Assembly: GCA_037389465.1 (NCBI GenBank)
Contig: JAZARR010000201.1
Span: 868,001-932,000, forward strand
Length of the DNA: 64,000 nt
Reading direction: 5' to 3'
From: Baylisascaris procyonis
Taxonomy: Eukaryota > Nematoda > Chromadorea > Rhabditida > Ascarididae
Positions 22,890 to 36,385 of this stretch are shown here, one piece after another. The notes under the pieces are model-generated. The model had not been told where the DNA came from. It did not search any database and was given only the letters and a program-made list of their open reading frames with translations. The number at the start of each line of letters is the position of its first letter. The stretch's first letter is position 1. A program made the position numbers and the translations under genes.

Positions 22890-25140
22890 TAATCTTCGCG
22901 CATAATCGCCAATTGTGTGCGCTCCATTTCACTCTCGTTTTTCACTTTTGTTTATTAAGGTTCAACCCAACTGTTGTTGTCTTTTTTTGCATCGGTCGTT
23001 ACCCCATTACATCACAACTGAAACCCTACTTTTTGTCTCAATGAATTATCAGTAATTTAACGAGAATACTGCCAAAACCGTCGTTGCATGCATTCTCCGA
23101 GTTAATTTAATTGATATCATGCTGGTTATACTTTCCTGACGAGGAATATAGAGCAATAAAGATTATTGAAACACAATTTTAACAAGAGACTCAGCCATTT
23201 TAGGAACTAATTATGTACAATGACTTTGTCATTGCCATTTCCTGCCATTTCTTGCCATTAACTTACATGCTTCCCAGATTGTTATTCATTCTTTTTCATC
23301 ATCTTCGTTAGAATTTCATATATTATAGCATAAACCGGCTGAAATTTATCGTAGGAAAAATATCCCGGCTTTGATGCGACGCCTTGATGTTTATCAGAGC
23401 CGCATTTCCCTTTCTTTTTCGACTGTTTGTGGTGTAAGAAACAACTTATGGTACCCTCATTAAGGATGCAAATATGCTCATCTTTGCATGATCGAATATT
23501 TCACTAATCTTGACTGCGGCAAAATTTTATTCAAGCGGCAAAAAAAGACAGTTGAAGATTCCACATATCGTCGGTCGATTTGAAAACGTTTCAGCCGTGA
23601 AATTTCATTTCGGAACCATATAGCGACGTCATAAAGCCTTCAGTTATGTACAATTTTGAACGGTGCTAAATTCAAAGTTGGTGAATTTGCTTATGCGAAA
23701 TTTGCATATTGCTCGCATCTACTCGTTCCGCCACCTTGAATCGGCAAACTTACTATTTCGAAAATGATGAATAGTGGACAGAGCATTTTCTTTACTGCAA
23801 AAAGCAACAATTAGTGATTCATAAATATAACAATTACTCTGAAACGTAATCACGTAAGTGAAGAGATTAAAAAAAAATACCGAAGAAGTGAGCATAAAAT
23901 GCGCTTTTATATCAAATTCAATTGAATAGTCAATTTCGTACGTTGCAGGTAAAAATTGGAATATAAAGGATAACGTCTTCATATTTGAAACAATCTGATC
24001 ATCGAGACAAACATTCAATAAGAGGTTCACTTTTCTTTCTATGATTCTATGATTCAATCGTCATAAAGCAAGTTTGCATGACTTCTGAGAGCTTATCGCT
24101 CATTTTGAAGGATTTATAATTTCTTTCGAGGTTTATTAAAACCTATAGTGGATAGCCTATTCATCAAATTTCATAACTATAGCTCTGGTGGTTCTCTAAT
24201 AAAAACTTCTAAGGAAACGTAGAGACACTTAAGCAAGTATAAACATTCGATTACCTCAAAACTTATTTACAATTTAAATTTTGAGAAGTGCATAAGAAAC
24301 AGTTCTATTATGATTATATAACAGCCATCGCCCTAAGACTGAAGTAAATAATTTAGAGGCTTATTTTTAGGGCTAAAAAGAATTCGTTTCAATTTATGAG
24401 ATACAATAGGCAGAGTTGAAATATTTTTTATTCGTTTACGTTCTATTTGTTTTATGTTTTATTCGTTTTTTTTATTCGAGTTGAAAAAAATTCGTTTCAA
24501 TTAAATTGTTTGCGACCGAATTTATGAGCATATTAGAAAAATTTTATCAGCGTGTAAACAAAAAGTCGATAATATTCACACCCTCACTTCACATAACAAA
24601 TATTTGCGTTTTTCGTCCTGTTTTCTCTTCGTTCGGCATTAGTGTTATTTTCATGATATTTAAACATCTGTGACTGGACGTTTCTTATCATGCCTTATCA
24701 CAGTCGCTGGCGCAAGCGTAATATTGACACTCTCCAGCAACTATTTCGATCATTTCGCCTCACACAACCTATATTTTCTCTTGTTCTCACTTCCTATCCA
24801 ATTTTCTGGATTTCTGACGAATATTTTTCTATAACTTTTCCTTGATCCAATTTAAGTGATCCGTTTATTCCGCGACTGCTTTAGGTAGTCGATTCCGATT
24901 ATGCATAAAATGTTCTCTAGTAAATGGAAATAATGGAAGTCAAACCGTGATTTTCTTAAATAAGTAACCATCCGACATATTGTTCATTTTCATTTGCTTT
25001 CATACTACATTTCCCTAGCATTATTGCAGCTGTATTATATAGTTCAAAATGATATAATTCATTATTATATATAATAATAATGAGATATAACTCATTATTA
25101 TTATAAGATATAACTCATTATTATTATTATTATCAGACAT
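22890..25140. other. AT-rich DNA with one long minus-strand open frame
   Basis: The minus strand is open for 112 codons at 24057-23719 (hydrophobic; contains SVFFFNLFTYVITF). It has several internal donor-like GTs and no clear acceptor. It might include an exon, but in DNA this AT-rich such a length can be chance. No other signal was seen. Confidence 0.3.
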
Positions 25141-25154
25141 TGAACTTCGTATTG

Positions 25155-25680
25155 TTATTTATTTATTTATTTATTTATTTATTTCAATGAACACAGCATT
25201 CATTATGAATACATGTCTCTTCATACCGCTTCCGCCTGCTCTGACCCAATGCCTCTCTGGTCCAGTTGGTTCCCGTGGTCTTTAGGTCGGCCTCTCCTTC
25301 TTGCAGGTCGGTCACGTGAAGGTTAGGGCTTAGGCTCGCCTCCTGCCCATCGGATGCTGACGAGCCGATTCACCGTCGTTCCTTTTATGACTGTCTGGAT
25401 TTGTTCCTCCACATTTGTCCCGATGAGGATGTTGGCCGGGTGGCTCGGCTGAGCGGACCCAACACTCTGGTCGGAGGTTCTTCGTATTGTACAGGTTCAA
25501 TATGTGTGACCATAACAGATTAATTTTCATAAACGCAGTTTCATCGGGTTGACCACGCTTAGACAGGTTAACACCAGCATAAACAAACCGACGAAAATGG
25601 TCCATATGGCGTAAAGACGCGGTTTCGAGTAAATTTTTTTGGGAAATCAGGTCACGGGAGGGTTGCTCCATTTCAAAACT
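25155..25680 (-). mobile_element. Decayed non-LTR retrotransposon-like fragment, 3' end
   Basis: A block of about 470 bp is far more GC-rich than its surroundings. On the minus strand it ends in (AAAT)n (25184-25155), the kind of simple-repeat tail seen on non-LTR elements. Two minus frames are coding-like: 25671-25330 (113 codons, begins MEQPSRDLIS) and an overlapping one ending RWAGGEPKP near 25327. Downstream comes PARRRRGRPKD, resembling the RRRGRPK...W motif near the C-terminus of LINE polymerases, shifted in frame from TTGTNWTREALGQSRRKRY. Frame breaks indicate decay. No reverse-transcriptase core is present. Confidence 0.45.
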
Positions 25681-25689
25681 GCACTTTCA

Positions 25690-26985
25690 AGCGATTCCAT
25701 ACATTGCTGAGTGCATATACTTGTGCAAATATGTTAACATCCCTTTTTATAGTAATTTTTTTCGCTTAGCGAATTTCACACTTCTATTTAATTGATAAGA
25801 TTTTGTGCCTTGTTTCTCTTCCATTAATAATTTTTGACTAATCGTAAAGATCCATTAACATTCCGCTTTGTCTGCAGTATTTGAAGTTCTTGATTTATAG
25901 TGAAAACACTTTCGCGTACATAGCATAAAAAATAATCACATTGCGTAAAAGATGATCAACAATTGAAAAGCATATATAACTTTATGAAACAAATATTTTT
26001 ACACTAAAGAATTTTTCATCGAAAAAAAGGATCTAGTTGCAGTTTGATATTTTTAAAGTCTCTGCGAGCGTTGCCTTCTCTAAAGACTAAATCAAACGTC
26101 TATTTCGTGTCACAGCTGCTGAAACTAAGGTTCACTTATGATCTTCGATAGCTAAAAAAATTCTTCAAAATGTTTCCCTATTACTTTCAATTAAATCGTG
26201 GAAATAACACTTCAAATGTTGCTTGAGTTGACGCAGATGTTAATAGAACTAAATTAATATTATCTGTCGTCTATTTTGCAGAACAATTTTTTTGCATAGA
26301 AGGAAGACAAGATGTAGGTAGAGATTTCAGATATGGTAATTTTCATCTCATTATCAATAAATAGGCGATTGTTAATGCGGGTGTAACAAAAAACGAATCG
26401 TTAGCCCTGTATCCCAATTAGAAGAGTTGCTTTATGCACGGAGATGATAAATCCAACCTTCAGGCCATAGCTTCAATTTTATGCTTATCAATTACTAAGC
26501 GAATGAGAGTTGATAAAAGCAATTAAGTTTACATACGCGCAGTTGTTTCAAGTCTAAAGATTCAGTGGCTGTCAATGTCGTTATAAGTTTCATAGTGCAG
26601 TAAGGATATGCGGACAGATTGAGGTGTATTTTGCCCATAATGAAATGTTTTAGTCTGAAAAATTACGAAAATTAATTCCCGCAATTTTGAACACAAAAAT
26701 TTGGAAACTAGAGCCAATAAGTTAGAATTTGAACGCGTTTGCTTTTTTCTATCTAACCTATTCGATTCTATATATTGAGGGTGCTTAACGGCTGTAAAGT
26801 AAGACCTTTTTGGGATAGAGACAGATATGAACGTATGAATATAGACACAAACAGATGCAATGCGCTTGCATAGAGCAATGGAGAGGCTTTAAAAAATTAC
26901 CGCTGAATGTAAATTCGAATAGACGTTTCATGAAGGCTATATTTAACAGCAATTTTTTGCTAGTAAGCTTGAAGGATATTTTTGG
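25690..26985. other. AT-rich DNA, no supported gene
   Basis: No splice-supported frame was found. Confidence 0.35.
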
Positions 26986-26989
26986 ATAG

Positions 26990-27157
26990 CGAATACATAA
27001 ATGTCTAATTGAAATGCCACATGCTGATATTCGGAAACATCTAGTTAGTAACGCTGCAATGCACAACTGCACTAAGGAAATTATCCTTATCCGCTTGGCT
27101 GTTGTTCGGAAATATGTCACTCATTGCTTTAACTATACCTTGATGATCACTCAATAG
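26990..27157 (+). CDS. Candidate plus-strand exon, unknown product
   Basis: The plus frame follows acceptor GATATTTTTGGATAG (phase 0) and is open for 55 codons to TAG (27155-27157), with strong codon use: IHKCLIEMPHADIRKHLVSN, then KEIILIRLAVVRKYV. It is helical and basic. It may be a terminal exon or may use an internal donor (A|GTAACG near 27042). It lies upstream of, and could be part of, the long plus-strand gene. The 111-codon minus frame in the same place is read as a shadow. Confidence 0.4.
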   Translation, partial: RIHKCLIEMPHADIRKHLVSNAAMHNCTKEIILIRLAVVRKYVTHCFNYTLMITQ

Positions 27158-27159
27158 AT

Positions 27160-28055
27160 GAATGGACTTTTCACCTTAGAAGACATGAGATTGGCAGTGT
27201 GGGTGACCGAATAAGAAGTCTTGAATATCAATTAGCTTCAACCCTCATCATCAGCCATCGCTTGGGAGTCCTTTCAGTCAAGCATGACTTCCTTTTCCTG
27301 TGAGAATGCTTCGTTTGAAAGCACTCATCAACGTTCACAGTGGTTGACGGATTAGTGCGTTCAATATTGGATGCTACCATTTAACCGCTTCTGATTTATG
27401 GTTTTTTTTTCTTTCAATGCTTATTTGAAGGCAATCATCAATGAGAGATGCTTCCTTAGAATTATTAAAATTATGGAATTTTGAATTGTTTTATCGCATT
27501 CTTTATTATCGCTGTTTGCTCGTACGAAAGACTCATTCACACTGTTCACGTAAGCCTATTGGGATGCAGAATTCATTTCCCCTGAGCCCCCCTCCTCTAC
27601 TCCAACCTTCCCATTATTCCCTTTCGGCAACTCATAAGTGAAAAATTTTGACGTACGTCTTCGTGATGAGGATTTCGTTCGATGGTTTTAAATGTAGGAA
27701 TTCGTCAAATGCAATATACAAAAGCCATCTCAGTCTTTAGATATATTTAGGACTGTCATATATTGGTAAAGTTTGTTTTCAGGATTTTTTAAGAATCATT
27801 AATCCCATGAGAAAAGTTCTCCACCAAAAAATTCACATTTCTCAATATCTGAGGGCAAATCGTCTATGCCGAGAAATAAGTAATAGTTAATAAAATGAGC
27901 ATTCCAATGGATAACCTATTTAAGTGCTCTCAATGTATACAAATATTAATTTATATAGAGGCTGACAAAGGCAAATTAATACCGCAGATTTATGATGCAA
28001 GAAAATCAAAAAACACAATGCAAATGCATATTAGTGATGTGTTTGGTCACAATTT
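27160..28055. other. Unresolved interval with a splice-like signal readable on both strands
   Basis: The plus strand has a coding-like stretch (YQLASTLIISHRLGVLS) before CT|GTGAGA at about 27300. The same bases read on the minus strand as the acceptor TTCTCACAG. One of the two is probably fortuitous. Confidence 0.3.
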
Positions 28056-28057
28056 AG

Positions 28058-28151
28058 TTGTCAGTTAAAACGGTTCGATGCAATTTGTGGAAGCGATTGG
28101 TCGAATTCGAGTCTATGCACAAATATCCTCTTTTGATGACAGTCTTCGATG
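28058..28151 (+). CDS. Candidate internal exon, plus strand
   Basis: Acceptor GGTCACAATTTAG is followed by 31 codons (LWKRLVEFESMHKYPLLMTV, then FD) and a G|GTGTAC donor; phase is 0 in and 1 out. Codon use is strong. It is likely part of a plus-strand gene, perhaps the 5' portion of the membrane-protein gene downstream. It cannot join the exon at 31848 directly, because that needs a phase-2 donor. Confidence 0.42.
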
Positions 28152-28154
28152 GTG

Positions 28155-31100
28155 TACTGTTGTTTTTACCACATATCTATTCCCATCACTTAACAATTCA
28201 CTTCGCATTCCTTATCGTCATACTTGGAAGTTATATCTTAACTTTAGCTAAGAAATTTTTTATTTTCTAATTGAATATTCATATTCTTGCGAAATGAAGA
28301 GCAAATTAGACAATGAATTTTCATGCATATGCAGAGTAAAAGCTATTTCCCAATATGTTTAGACTCCGATAACAAAATCTCGCTCATTTCCAGTTGAGGC
28401 ATATGTAGTTCCCTCGCATATGTTTCTTCTTGACTAGGTAATTTTTCGATGGGCTAAGAGACGGGCATTTTAAAAGTCTTTGGTTAATTTAGGCAATAGT
28501 TTTTTTTCCTTAACTTTATAAGAATAAGAAGAGTAAAGTAATTAATCTAAAGCATACCACTCTTTTGTTTCCTTTCTCTTTTACTAAATACTTCAATTAA
28601 TTCGGAAAAATCACCAAAATTGTCGTAAAGGTGATCGATAATTTGTGAAAAACTCCTTAGCATTAGATATCAGTAGATTTTCAGAATGGTATAGTCATAG
28701 TTGAATAGTAATCTCCGAGAGAAGAAAATTATTTTAGGCGTTGTGCTATGGCAAACAATTTGATTATGTGACAAATAAGAGAAGACAAGGCGAGATGCGT
28801 AGGTATGCGCAAGTTTATTTTATTTACGACATTCGTCGGCTAACGACTCCAAAATGACGCTTGATGAATGCCCATTGCATAAATGCTTTGCTTGTTCTCT
28901 TCCGCAATGTTTTCTATCGAACATCATTATCAATGATTTGATGCATTTCTAAGAACTTCCGAAGCCCAGATATAATGATTTGTCTTCAATCTCATAATCT
29001 GAGTTGAATTTACATTGGTCTCAATTTTTATAGTCGATCTAATAGCTTTGGAAAGTTGCATCATAGTAATTCTGATGTTGACTAAAACATATCTTAGAAT
29101 GTTGGTCGCTTGTATTTCATGCTTCTGTCGAAACCGAATTCCATGGCGCGAAGAACGACTGTCCATTCTTCGTTGCTGGAAATTAGCCCCCTATTTTTCA
29201 TAGCTGCTGATCGTCAAAGCGAACATAACTGCTAATGAGCTCTCCACGTTTGTTCACCAAATAGCATTTCGGAGAAAATCATTGTCACATTGTGAAAAAA
29301 AGCACATTTTTATGATTTTTTTTTTTTGTTAAAATCTCGACCATTGCTTTGCTACGTTATTTGCGCTTTCATTATCTATAACAGCGACATGTTACTCATG
29401 AAGTAACTCATCAGAACGATGAAAGAAGGGGAAAGAAGAAGAGGGAAGGCGATGGGCGATAATAGAAACATCAAAATAGAGCAGCTTATCGCATTAGCAT
29501 GTAAGAGATGTGTCAAAAAAGACCATTCTCCATGCAATACTCTCCACATACTTCTATGCGATCACCCAATAAATTAATTTTGACGGATGAAATGTCAGCG
29601 GAAAGGAAAAATTAGACTCTGGTTGAAGTGTAATCTCGAACCGTACATCTTAGGGCAAACTAGAATTTCTCATGTTCATTTGTTCTCTTGATATAATTCA
29701 AATGCTGATTAGGTTGTGCCAAATTAAGTTGCAACCAATTGTGCCTATTGCTTAACCAAATAGGTCTTATGTCTATTTCGAGGGAAAAAAATACCGTACA
29801 AGTTTGGTAAATCTCCATAGTCTATCTTCTGTTAAGAAAAATTTTTATTTGTAATTCATCGTACTCTATGAAATTCATCGAAATTTATGCATCTTCATTT
29901 TTCTTCTTTTTTTTTTCAATTTTTGTGTTTTTTAAACAAAACAACTAGTACTTATTAATAAATTATAAATGAATAAAATGATAAACAAGAAACGATATTC
30001 ACCGGTGATATTGTAATACTAAACAAAAGTTTTTAAATAGGGGACCTCTGCTAAAGAATTACCCATTTAGGAATATATCCCATGCGCATGAAATTTTTCA
30101 TTTATTTTTTTTTTCAATCAGTAGAGAAAATTCTGCTCGCATTTTTTGCTATACAATGCTCATATTTTATTCACTGTTTATTGTCGTTTTTCGTCATATT
30201 CCACTCTTTCATTTTTTATGACTTTAAAAAGTATCAAATCTCTTTAATGTTTTCAAAACTACAAACAAATTATACAGGAAAGCTTTCGGATCAAAAGATA
30301 GGATTTAGCAAATCCGCTAAAAATACCTCTTAATATCTCAAAATAGTTATTAGAAAATTTTTGTTTCAAAATTTAAATAAACTGAATTTTGAGCTATTTG
30401 AATTGTTGAAATCGTTCAAATTATTGAAATATATTGTTTAATCACTCTATCAGAGCGACGTGAATTTATTCGAAAATGCATAAAAATAAGGAAAATATGC
30501 AGTGCACAAGAGAGTTTAGTCAATTATTGAATGCATCAACTTAAGAAATAAAAGTAAAATAGAGTAAAATCGTCAAGCTCATTGAAAAGTTTTTGTACTA
30601 CTGAACGATACAAAGGGAAAATGGGTTTTTTTTTACTTTGCATCGAGCGCACTCATGCTTCACCGATCAACCGGAATTTTGACCGTAAAAAATTTATAAA
30701 ACAAACTCGTATCGCATACTGCTTATGCCAGGATTTTTGCTTCGTCTTCTAAAAAGCTTCTGATAAAGTTGTATATCTTTGATGGGAAAGGAAAAGGGGA
30801 GGTGGATTAAATGTTTCCGAGGCGTTCGAGAGATCACTTTGCTCAGCAGTAAATTTTTTTGGCAATTTTCTAATGCGATGAAAAATAAAAAGCCTATTAT
30901 TGCTGGGAAGTTGTTTAGAGAGAACGAAACAATGTGATAAGGATTTGATAATGGTTTTAATTGCGATATGTGTCAACGATTTAAATAAACTCATTGCGCT
31001 TTTTTTTCGAAACACCTCTTCCTGTAATTATGCTCAGCTTTACAAATTTTTCTGAGAATAAAAATGAAGCTGTCTTCATTATAAAAGCTGGAAAAGAAGT

Positions 31101-31210
31101 TGCCCTCACGCGCTATCAAAAGTTATATGATTGTTAATGTATCACTGTGCCCTAGCTTTCTAGGCTTTCTGGGCAGAAGTGCATCTCACTTTAATTTCTA
31201 TCTTCAAGTT
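28155..31210. other. AT-rich, probably intronic DNA
   Basis: Opposed open frames at 28930-29203 (minus 78 codons, plus 62 codons) cannot be assigned to a strand. No other support was found. Confidence 0.3.
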
Positions 31211-31214
31211 CTTG

Positions 31215-31215
<1 letters not shown>

Positions 31216-31255
<40 letters not shown>
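31216..31255. repeat. (TA)n microsatellite
   Basis: Run of about 19 TA units. Confidence 0.95.
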
Positions 31256-31258
<3 letters not shown>

Positions 31259-31847
31259 CTAGCGAGTTTAATCAAAATGCAATGGTAAGTACAGTCTTAT
31301 GTAATCAAAGACTAGGATATCACCACTAAAAATTATTCAATAAAGGCAATTCTCTCGCAAAAGAGCGTCAGTTGCATATTTGAGGTGACAAAATTGTGTA
31401 CTTGCCTGCGTCAGCATTTTCATCTCTCCTTGGGGAATTTTGTTAGTGATGGCTGGAAATAACGCTTTTTACTGTTCCGCTTCACTATTGCAATGCAATT
31501 CTTATTGGTGCGTAATTTTGTGGATTCGGTTTATGATGTTTTATACCTGCTTTCCCATGGGTTATGTTTACAAGAGGGCTACTCAAAGAAAACTATTGAC
31601 TGAGAAAAATGCCTTTGTTTGAAGCATAATCCAAATATCGCTGCTAATCCGGTTTCGGTGTGAACATAGGTTGACATTAATTTCTAATGTGTATTCTGCC
31701 AATTCAAGTGTCCTCACATTTCCCCTTCCTGCCATCTTTCCTCCCTCTCCCTCTCTCCTTCTCTCCATCTCCCTCCCTCTCTCTTCCTCTTTGTTGAAAT
31801 TTTGGAGGTGAACCTTGATCAAAAAAAGGTCTGTGTAATTCTCACAG

Positions 31848-32007
31848 GGATTTTAAAGACGTAATCGCGAATTTCGAAAAACTTTATGCAGTTTGTGAGG
31901 TTATGCAATTCACAACGAGAAGCTCGTTTTTTTTTCGATGGGCGGATGAATGTTTGGTTGAGGATGTGCGTTTGCTTCTGATGCCAATAGCAAACGTCGA
32001 TCTCTCT
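31848..32007 (+). CDS. Candidate internal exon, plus strand
   Basis: Acceptor TAATTCTCACAG is followed by 53 codons (DFKDVIANFEKLYAVCEVMQ, then RWADECLVEDVRLLLMPIAN) to a possible TCT|GTTTGC donor; phase is 2 in and 0 out, matching the next plus exon at 36386. Codon use is good. The minus strand is also open here for 97 codons (32112-31819, Lys/Arg-rich), so strand assignment rests on codon pattern and the acceptor. If plus, it belongs to the extracellular part of the downstream membrane protein. Confidence 0.4.
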
Positions 32008-32119
32008 GTTTGCACACCTTTTATGTGCACTTTCATTGTTCTCATATACTCGATTTTCTCTAACTGATTTTCCCTTTTTTTCCGCTTTCCTGCATTTATA
32101 CTTCCGTTTCATCTTTCGG

Positions 32120-35100
32120 TGGATTCAATTTCCTAAAAGCAGTCAATCTTGAGAAGTTCCGTTCTCATCTTTTGCAATCTCCTATGTGGATATAGTCGAT
32201 TCGAATTGATGTGCTAGACCTCTCTTATTCTCCAAAAAAATCTGTCATTAAATCCAATTTAATCGTTGAAAATTTTCCGATTTTCCTTTATGAGAGAGAA
32301 TTTCCTATAGCAGTTCCCTTTTCCTCACTGCCCCGCTCCCCTTCCCTTCCACACCCTCTATTTTCCTCCCAAATTGAGCATATTAGAGCTAAAACGTAAG
32401 ATTGTTTTATTTGCAATTAACATTGAAATTTTTGCCTCTATGTATCCCTTGTAGCTCATTTCGCTTTGAAGAACTATTGCATTAGTTGCTCCAAATATAT
32501 CACAGATTTTTACAATGAATGGATGTCATTAATTTATTCATTTGTTTCGTATGAAAAATCTTCCAAAAAAATTTTACAGTGAAATATCGATTTATTCTTT
32601 CGTGCAAAAAAAATTTTCAATTTTGAGTAGATGCCCACTAGATTCAAGTATTGTGCACAACTAAGACTTATGATCTCGAAAATTATAATGCTAAACTTCT
32701 ATTGACCCAATAAATTTGAAGTTGAAATGAAATATGATTGCTCCAATTCTGGTATATTTCTCTTTCATTTGATAGTAGTTAAAGCGAATCAAAAATAACG
32801 ATTGGCCAGCGGAAGAACGCCCACACTATTGGACAAAATATGTAAATTTCTTTATTAGTATACAAATTTGAGTCACCGATCATTCCATAAAAGGCTATGA
32901 AGTAGTCGAATTCAATTGAAGAGGAAGTCAAGAAGGCTCAGCATAATTCAGTAACAATTCAATATTTAAATAAATGGATAGATGGACACACAAATAGTAA
33001 TAGAATGCAGTATATACCTTATTAATTTTATTGTTTTTTGTTATTTAGCTAGTAATGTTCACTAGACTGCTTAAGAATGCTTCACTTATGAATGATGGCT
33101 TTTGCCAAATTGGCTTTACAGAAGGGATTTTTTTTTTTTGCCCGGAGCTCTTTTGATTTGATGACATCGCTCTCCTTCAACCCCCTTCCGCCACCCTCAC
33201 TCTGCCCCAAGAATGTATTACAAACTCTATCGTATTCTATAATTCCGTTAGAAATATACTTATAATATACTTGGCAGGCAGTAATAGATCGTTTCGGACC
33301 CCTTTCGCTCTCGAATATGCAATTTGTTAGCCAAATGTATAGAATATTGTGGGCAAAGACATGGATTCGCTTTCAAACCTGATATATATACTCTTCAAAC
33401 TGCACAATACATTAGAGATACATAAAAGTGTGAAACAAAATAATGTCATCAATTATGACTGGACAATTTAAGCAATACACCTTATAAACTTGATGAACTT
33501 CCACTTCCTCTTTTTTTAAATGAACCTCTTAAACGTCGAATTAAACTTAGCTCTAAACTTTGATGGAAAGCTGTATTTTTTTTTCTTCGCATTTCTTGAT
33601 AATCTCTCACATCAATCATGCAATTCATGCAGTGAATTCCTCTTCATACGTCAAAGAAACATCGAATTGCTAATATTATTTGCATTGCTAAAGTCTAGAA
33701 GCAAAAATGCCCTCCACCCATCCCTCTTTCTGTTATTGCCACAGTGAGGTCACTCCTATATGGATTTTAGCCAAAAATTTTTAGCAAATATGGGAGATCT
33801 CATGTTTTTCTTTGTTATATGATAGGAATAATTTTCCCTTAGAATTGAGACAATTTATTTTTCAATGGAAAATAAGCTTTAATAAAATTCATTCTATATT
33901 TTCTCTATCAAATCGTTATCGTTTTCAGCAATATTACTATTCAACTACTTTTTAAAAGACAATCGGTCACTCGCAAAGTTTTAGCGTATGCTTATGAAAT
34001 ATTGATGCAACAACAATCATTTTGTTGTGCTTTCATGCACATGAATGGCTATTGCTTAAAGCGAACTTCCCATACTGCAAACAATTGTGGTGAATGTCTT
34101 TGCCCGTATGTCAATGCAACAACTTCGACTGCGACTTTCTCACACACTCTTACTTAAATTCAGCATTAAAATCCGCATAAAGCTTGAAAGCTTCTTCGGG
34201 TAGCATAGTTTCAATGCTAGATCATCTATAGATTTAAAATATTGCTTTGTTATTTTTCATAGTTTATTCATCTTTAAACGTACGTCATTTGTTTATCACT
34301 TCTATTTACTTTTGCAAACTTTGTTATTTGTTAATAGTTTCAAGTTGAAGACCACTGCAACTTACACTAAGGAATAATTTAGTTACAATGTGAGTCTATT
34401 TTTGGTCGACTTCGGAAATAGATATTGAAAAATGAACAAAAAAAAAATATCTCTATGAATTTCAAATTGATTTCTCTTTTTTTTTCATTTTATTCTCGAA
34501 GCTTTTATTTTTTAGTCAGTTTTCTGCAGGAAGAAACTTCTTCTGCGGGAAAATTTGTGTAGATGATTCGATTGCTAGAAATATTTTGGCATCATTTCCT
34601 ATGTCAACTATGTTTACATATGTGTACCTTTACAAGTGATTGATTATTTAATTGAAATAAACAGATGCATATATGAGTAATTTCTTTGGAATTCAACTCT
34701 ATATACATTGACAAATTTATCTTATCGTTCTGAACCATGCATTATTCCGTTTATGAGGCGCTTGAGAATATTTAAAGATCTAGCGTGCGCATTAATAAAT
34801 CTCAACATAAATGGTTGGTTTATATGGTTTTGCAAATATTTGCAAAAGTGCATTATGGCGCCATTCTTATCAATATCTTTCATATTTCGATATCGTCGCT
34901 TCAGTTGATAAACTGCGAATTCTATAGCGATGGATTCGATAGGCAGAATTCATTTTTTAGCCGCTGGGCATATCAGTTTTTCTAGAATAAGACATCTTTT
35001 CCCTAGATTGATAGCATATAAATGAACCGTAAGGTTCATACCGTTTCCGGTGGAATGTAGCGAAAAGGCGAATTTACTGCCTCAGGATTAACTTATGTGC

Positions 35101-36380
35101 TCAATTGCTTAAGAAAACGCATTAGCTAACGTATATTGTTCCTTTTTTATTATTTTTCCTTTTTAATATTATTTGTTATTAGGGTGTTTTTTGAAATATT
35201 ATAGAATCGGTTGGCTCAGCTGATTAACACCCGAAAATCCATTTCTTAGCTACTTCTCCGATAACCCTTTTCATTTGGTCTCAAATATTTAGCATTGCTG
35301 TCTAATTATTGACAATAAATTTTTCCTACGAGAGCACTCTATCATATAAATTCTTTTTCATTCTTCAAGTATATTTTCCCACATGTGGGAATTTATTATG
35401 AGAATATCATATAACATGAATGCATCACTCGTATTCGTTCATCTCATCAAAAGCTTTTTCATTCTCAGTGACGCTTTATTTTCAACCGCTTCCATAGTTT
35501 ACATCCCTTTTGAAGTAAAGGTGGGTTGCAAACTGATAGCCTAATTGCTAAGCAGAAGTGTTCCATCACCTTCCTACCTTCTACGGGATGAGCGTTGCTG
35601 CTGGCTTCGTAAAATAATTCAATAAGTGCTATAAAATAATTCAATTATATATATATATATATATATATATATGAACATTCGTTGGGTTACTATAAAAGAA
35701 CGCAAATACAAGCTATTATCAATGGTGATTTCGAAGAAACGTTAAAGCCCTTAGTGAAAGAAACCAGGAATCAGACGCACCAATTTTCGATCAGCAGCCA
35801 TTCATTTAAATAGGTGGTGCAATAGAGAATCAAAAGCATGCACACCTGCAACGTCGTCCCATATAATTACTGCCTCCCTGTAGATGTTCATGCATTCGAA
35901 AGACGAGAACGAATAGCAAATGCACTCATTGCAGCAATCCGCAATAAGTCATCATGAAATTACTGCAAATGTATGTTTCATTTTGATTGCCAATATCGAA
36001 TTTATTGATGTTTATCGAACTTTATTGCTAGGATTCACCTTGCAATACAATTTAGTCCTTGATTTGAATCATTCTTAGTGTAATGATGAATAGAAAAAGT
36101 GAAAGTCTTTGTAGAAATTTCGATGTTTGAACTTTTTTCAGAGAAGATTGACTGGCTTCGCACTCATTGAGTGCTGTATTAACTGAGTGCTCGGTATTGC
36201 CCTATGGGATGGATGGTCGTAAATGATCTAAAAAAATGCGCCCATTTAACATGCACATCAAATGAATTGCCAAAATTTGACAGATCAATTATAGAAGGAA
36301 TCCACTCATCCATTATTTAAGGACAATTTCCTGCTCATGTGGCAAATCGGCAAGAAGCCTCGAGGAACGGTGTTTAAACT
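32120..36380. other. Probably a long intron
   Basis: AT-rich, with short open frames only, a (TA)n run at 35645-35672 and a few poly-T tracts. No exon with both splice signals was recognised. A tRNA A-box-like word GGTTGGCTCAGCTGATTAAC at 35211-35230 lacks a B box. Confidence 0.35.
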
Positions 36381-36385
36381 TTGAG

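Noticed and set aside
35205..35245. tRNA A-box-like word GGTTGGCTCAGCTGATTAAC
   Set aside because: No B box follows within tRNA distance and no stems form.
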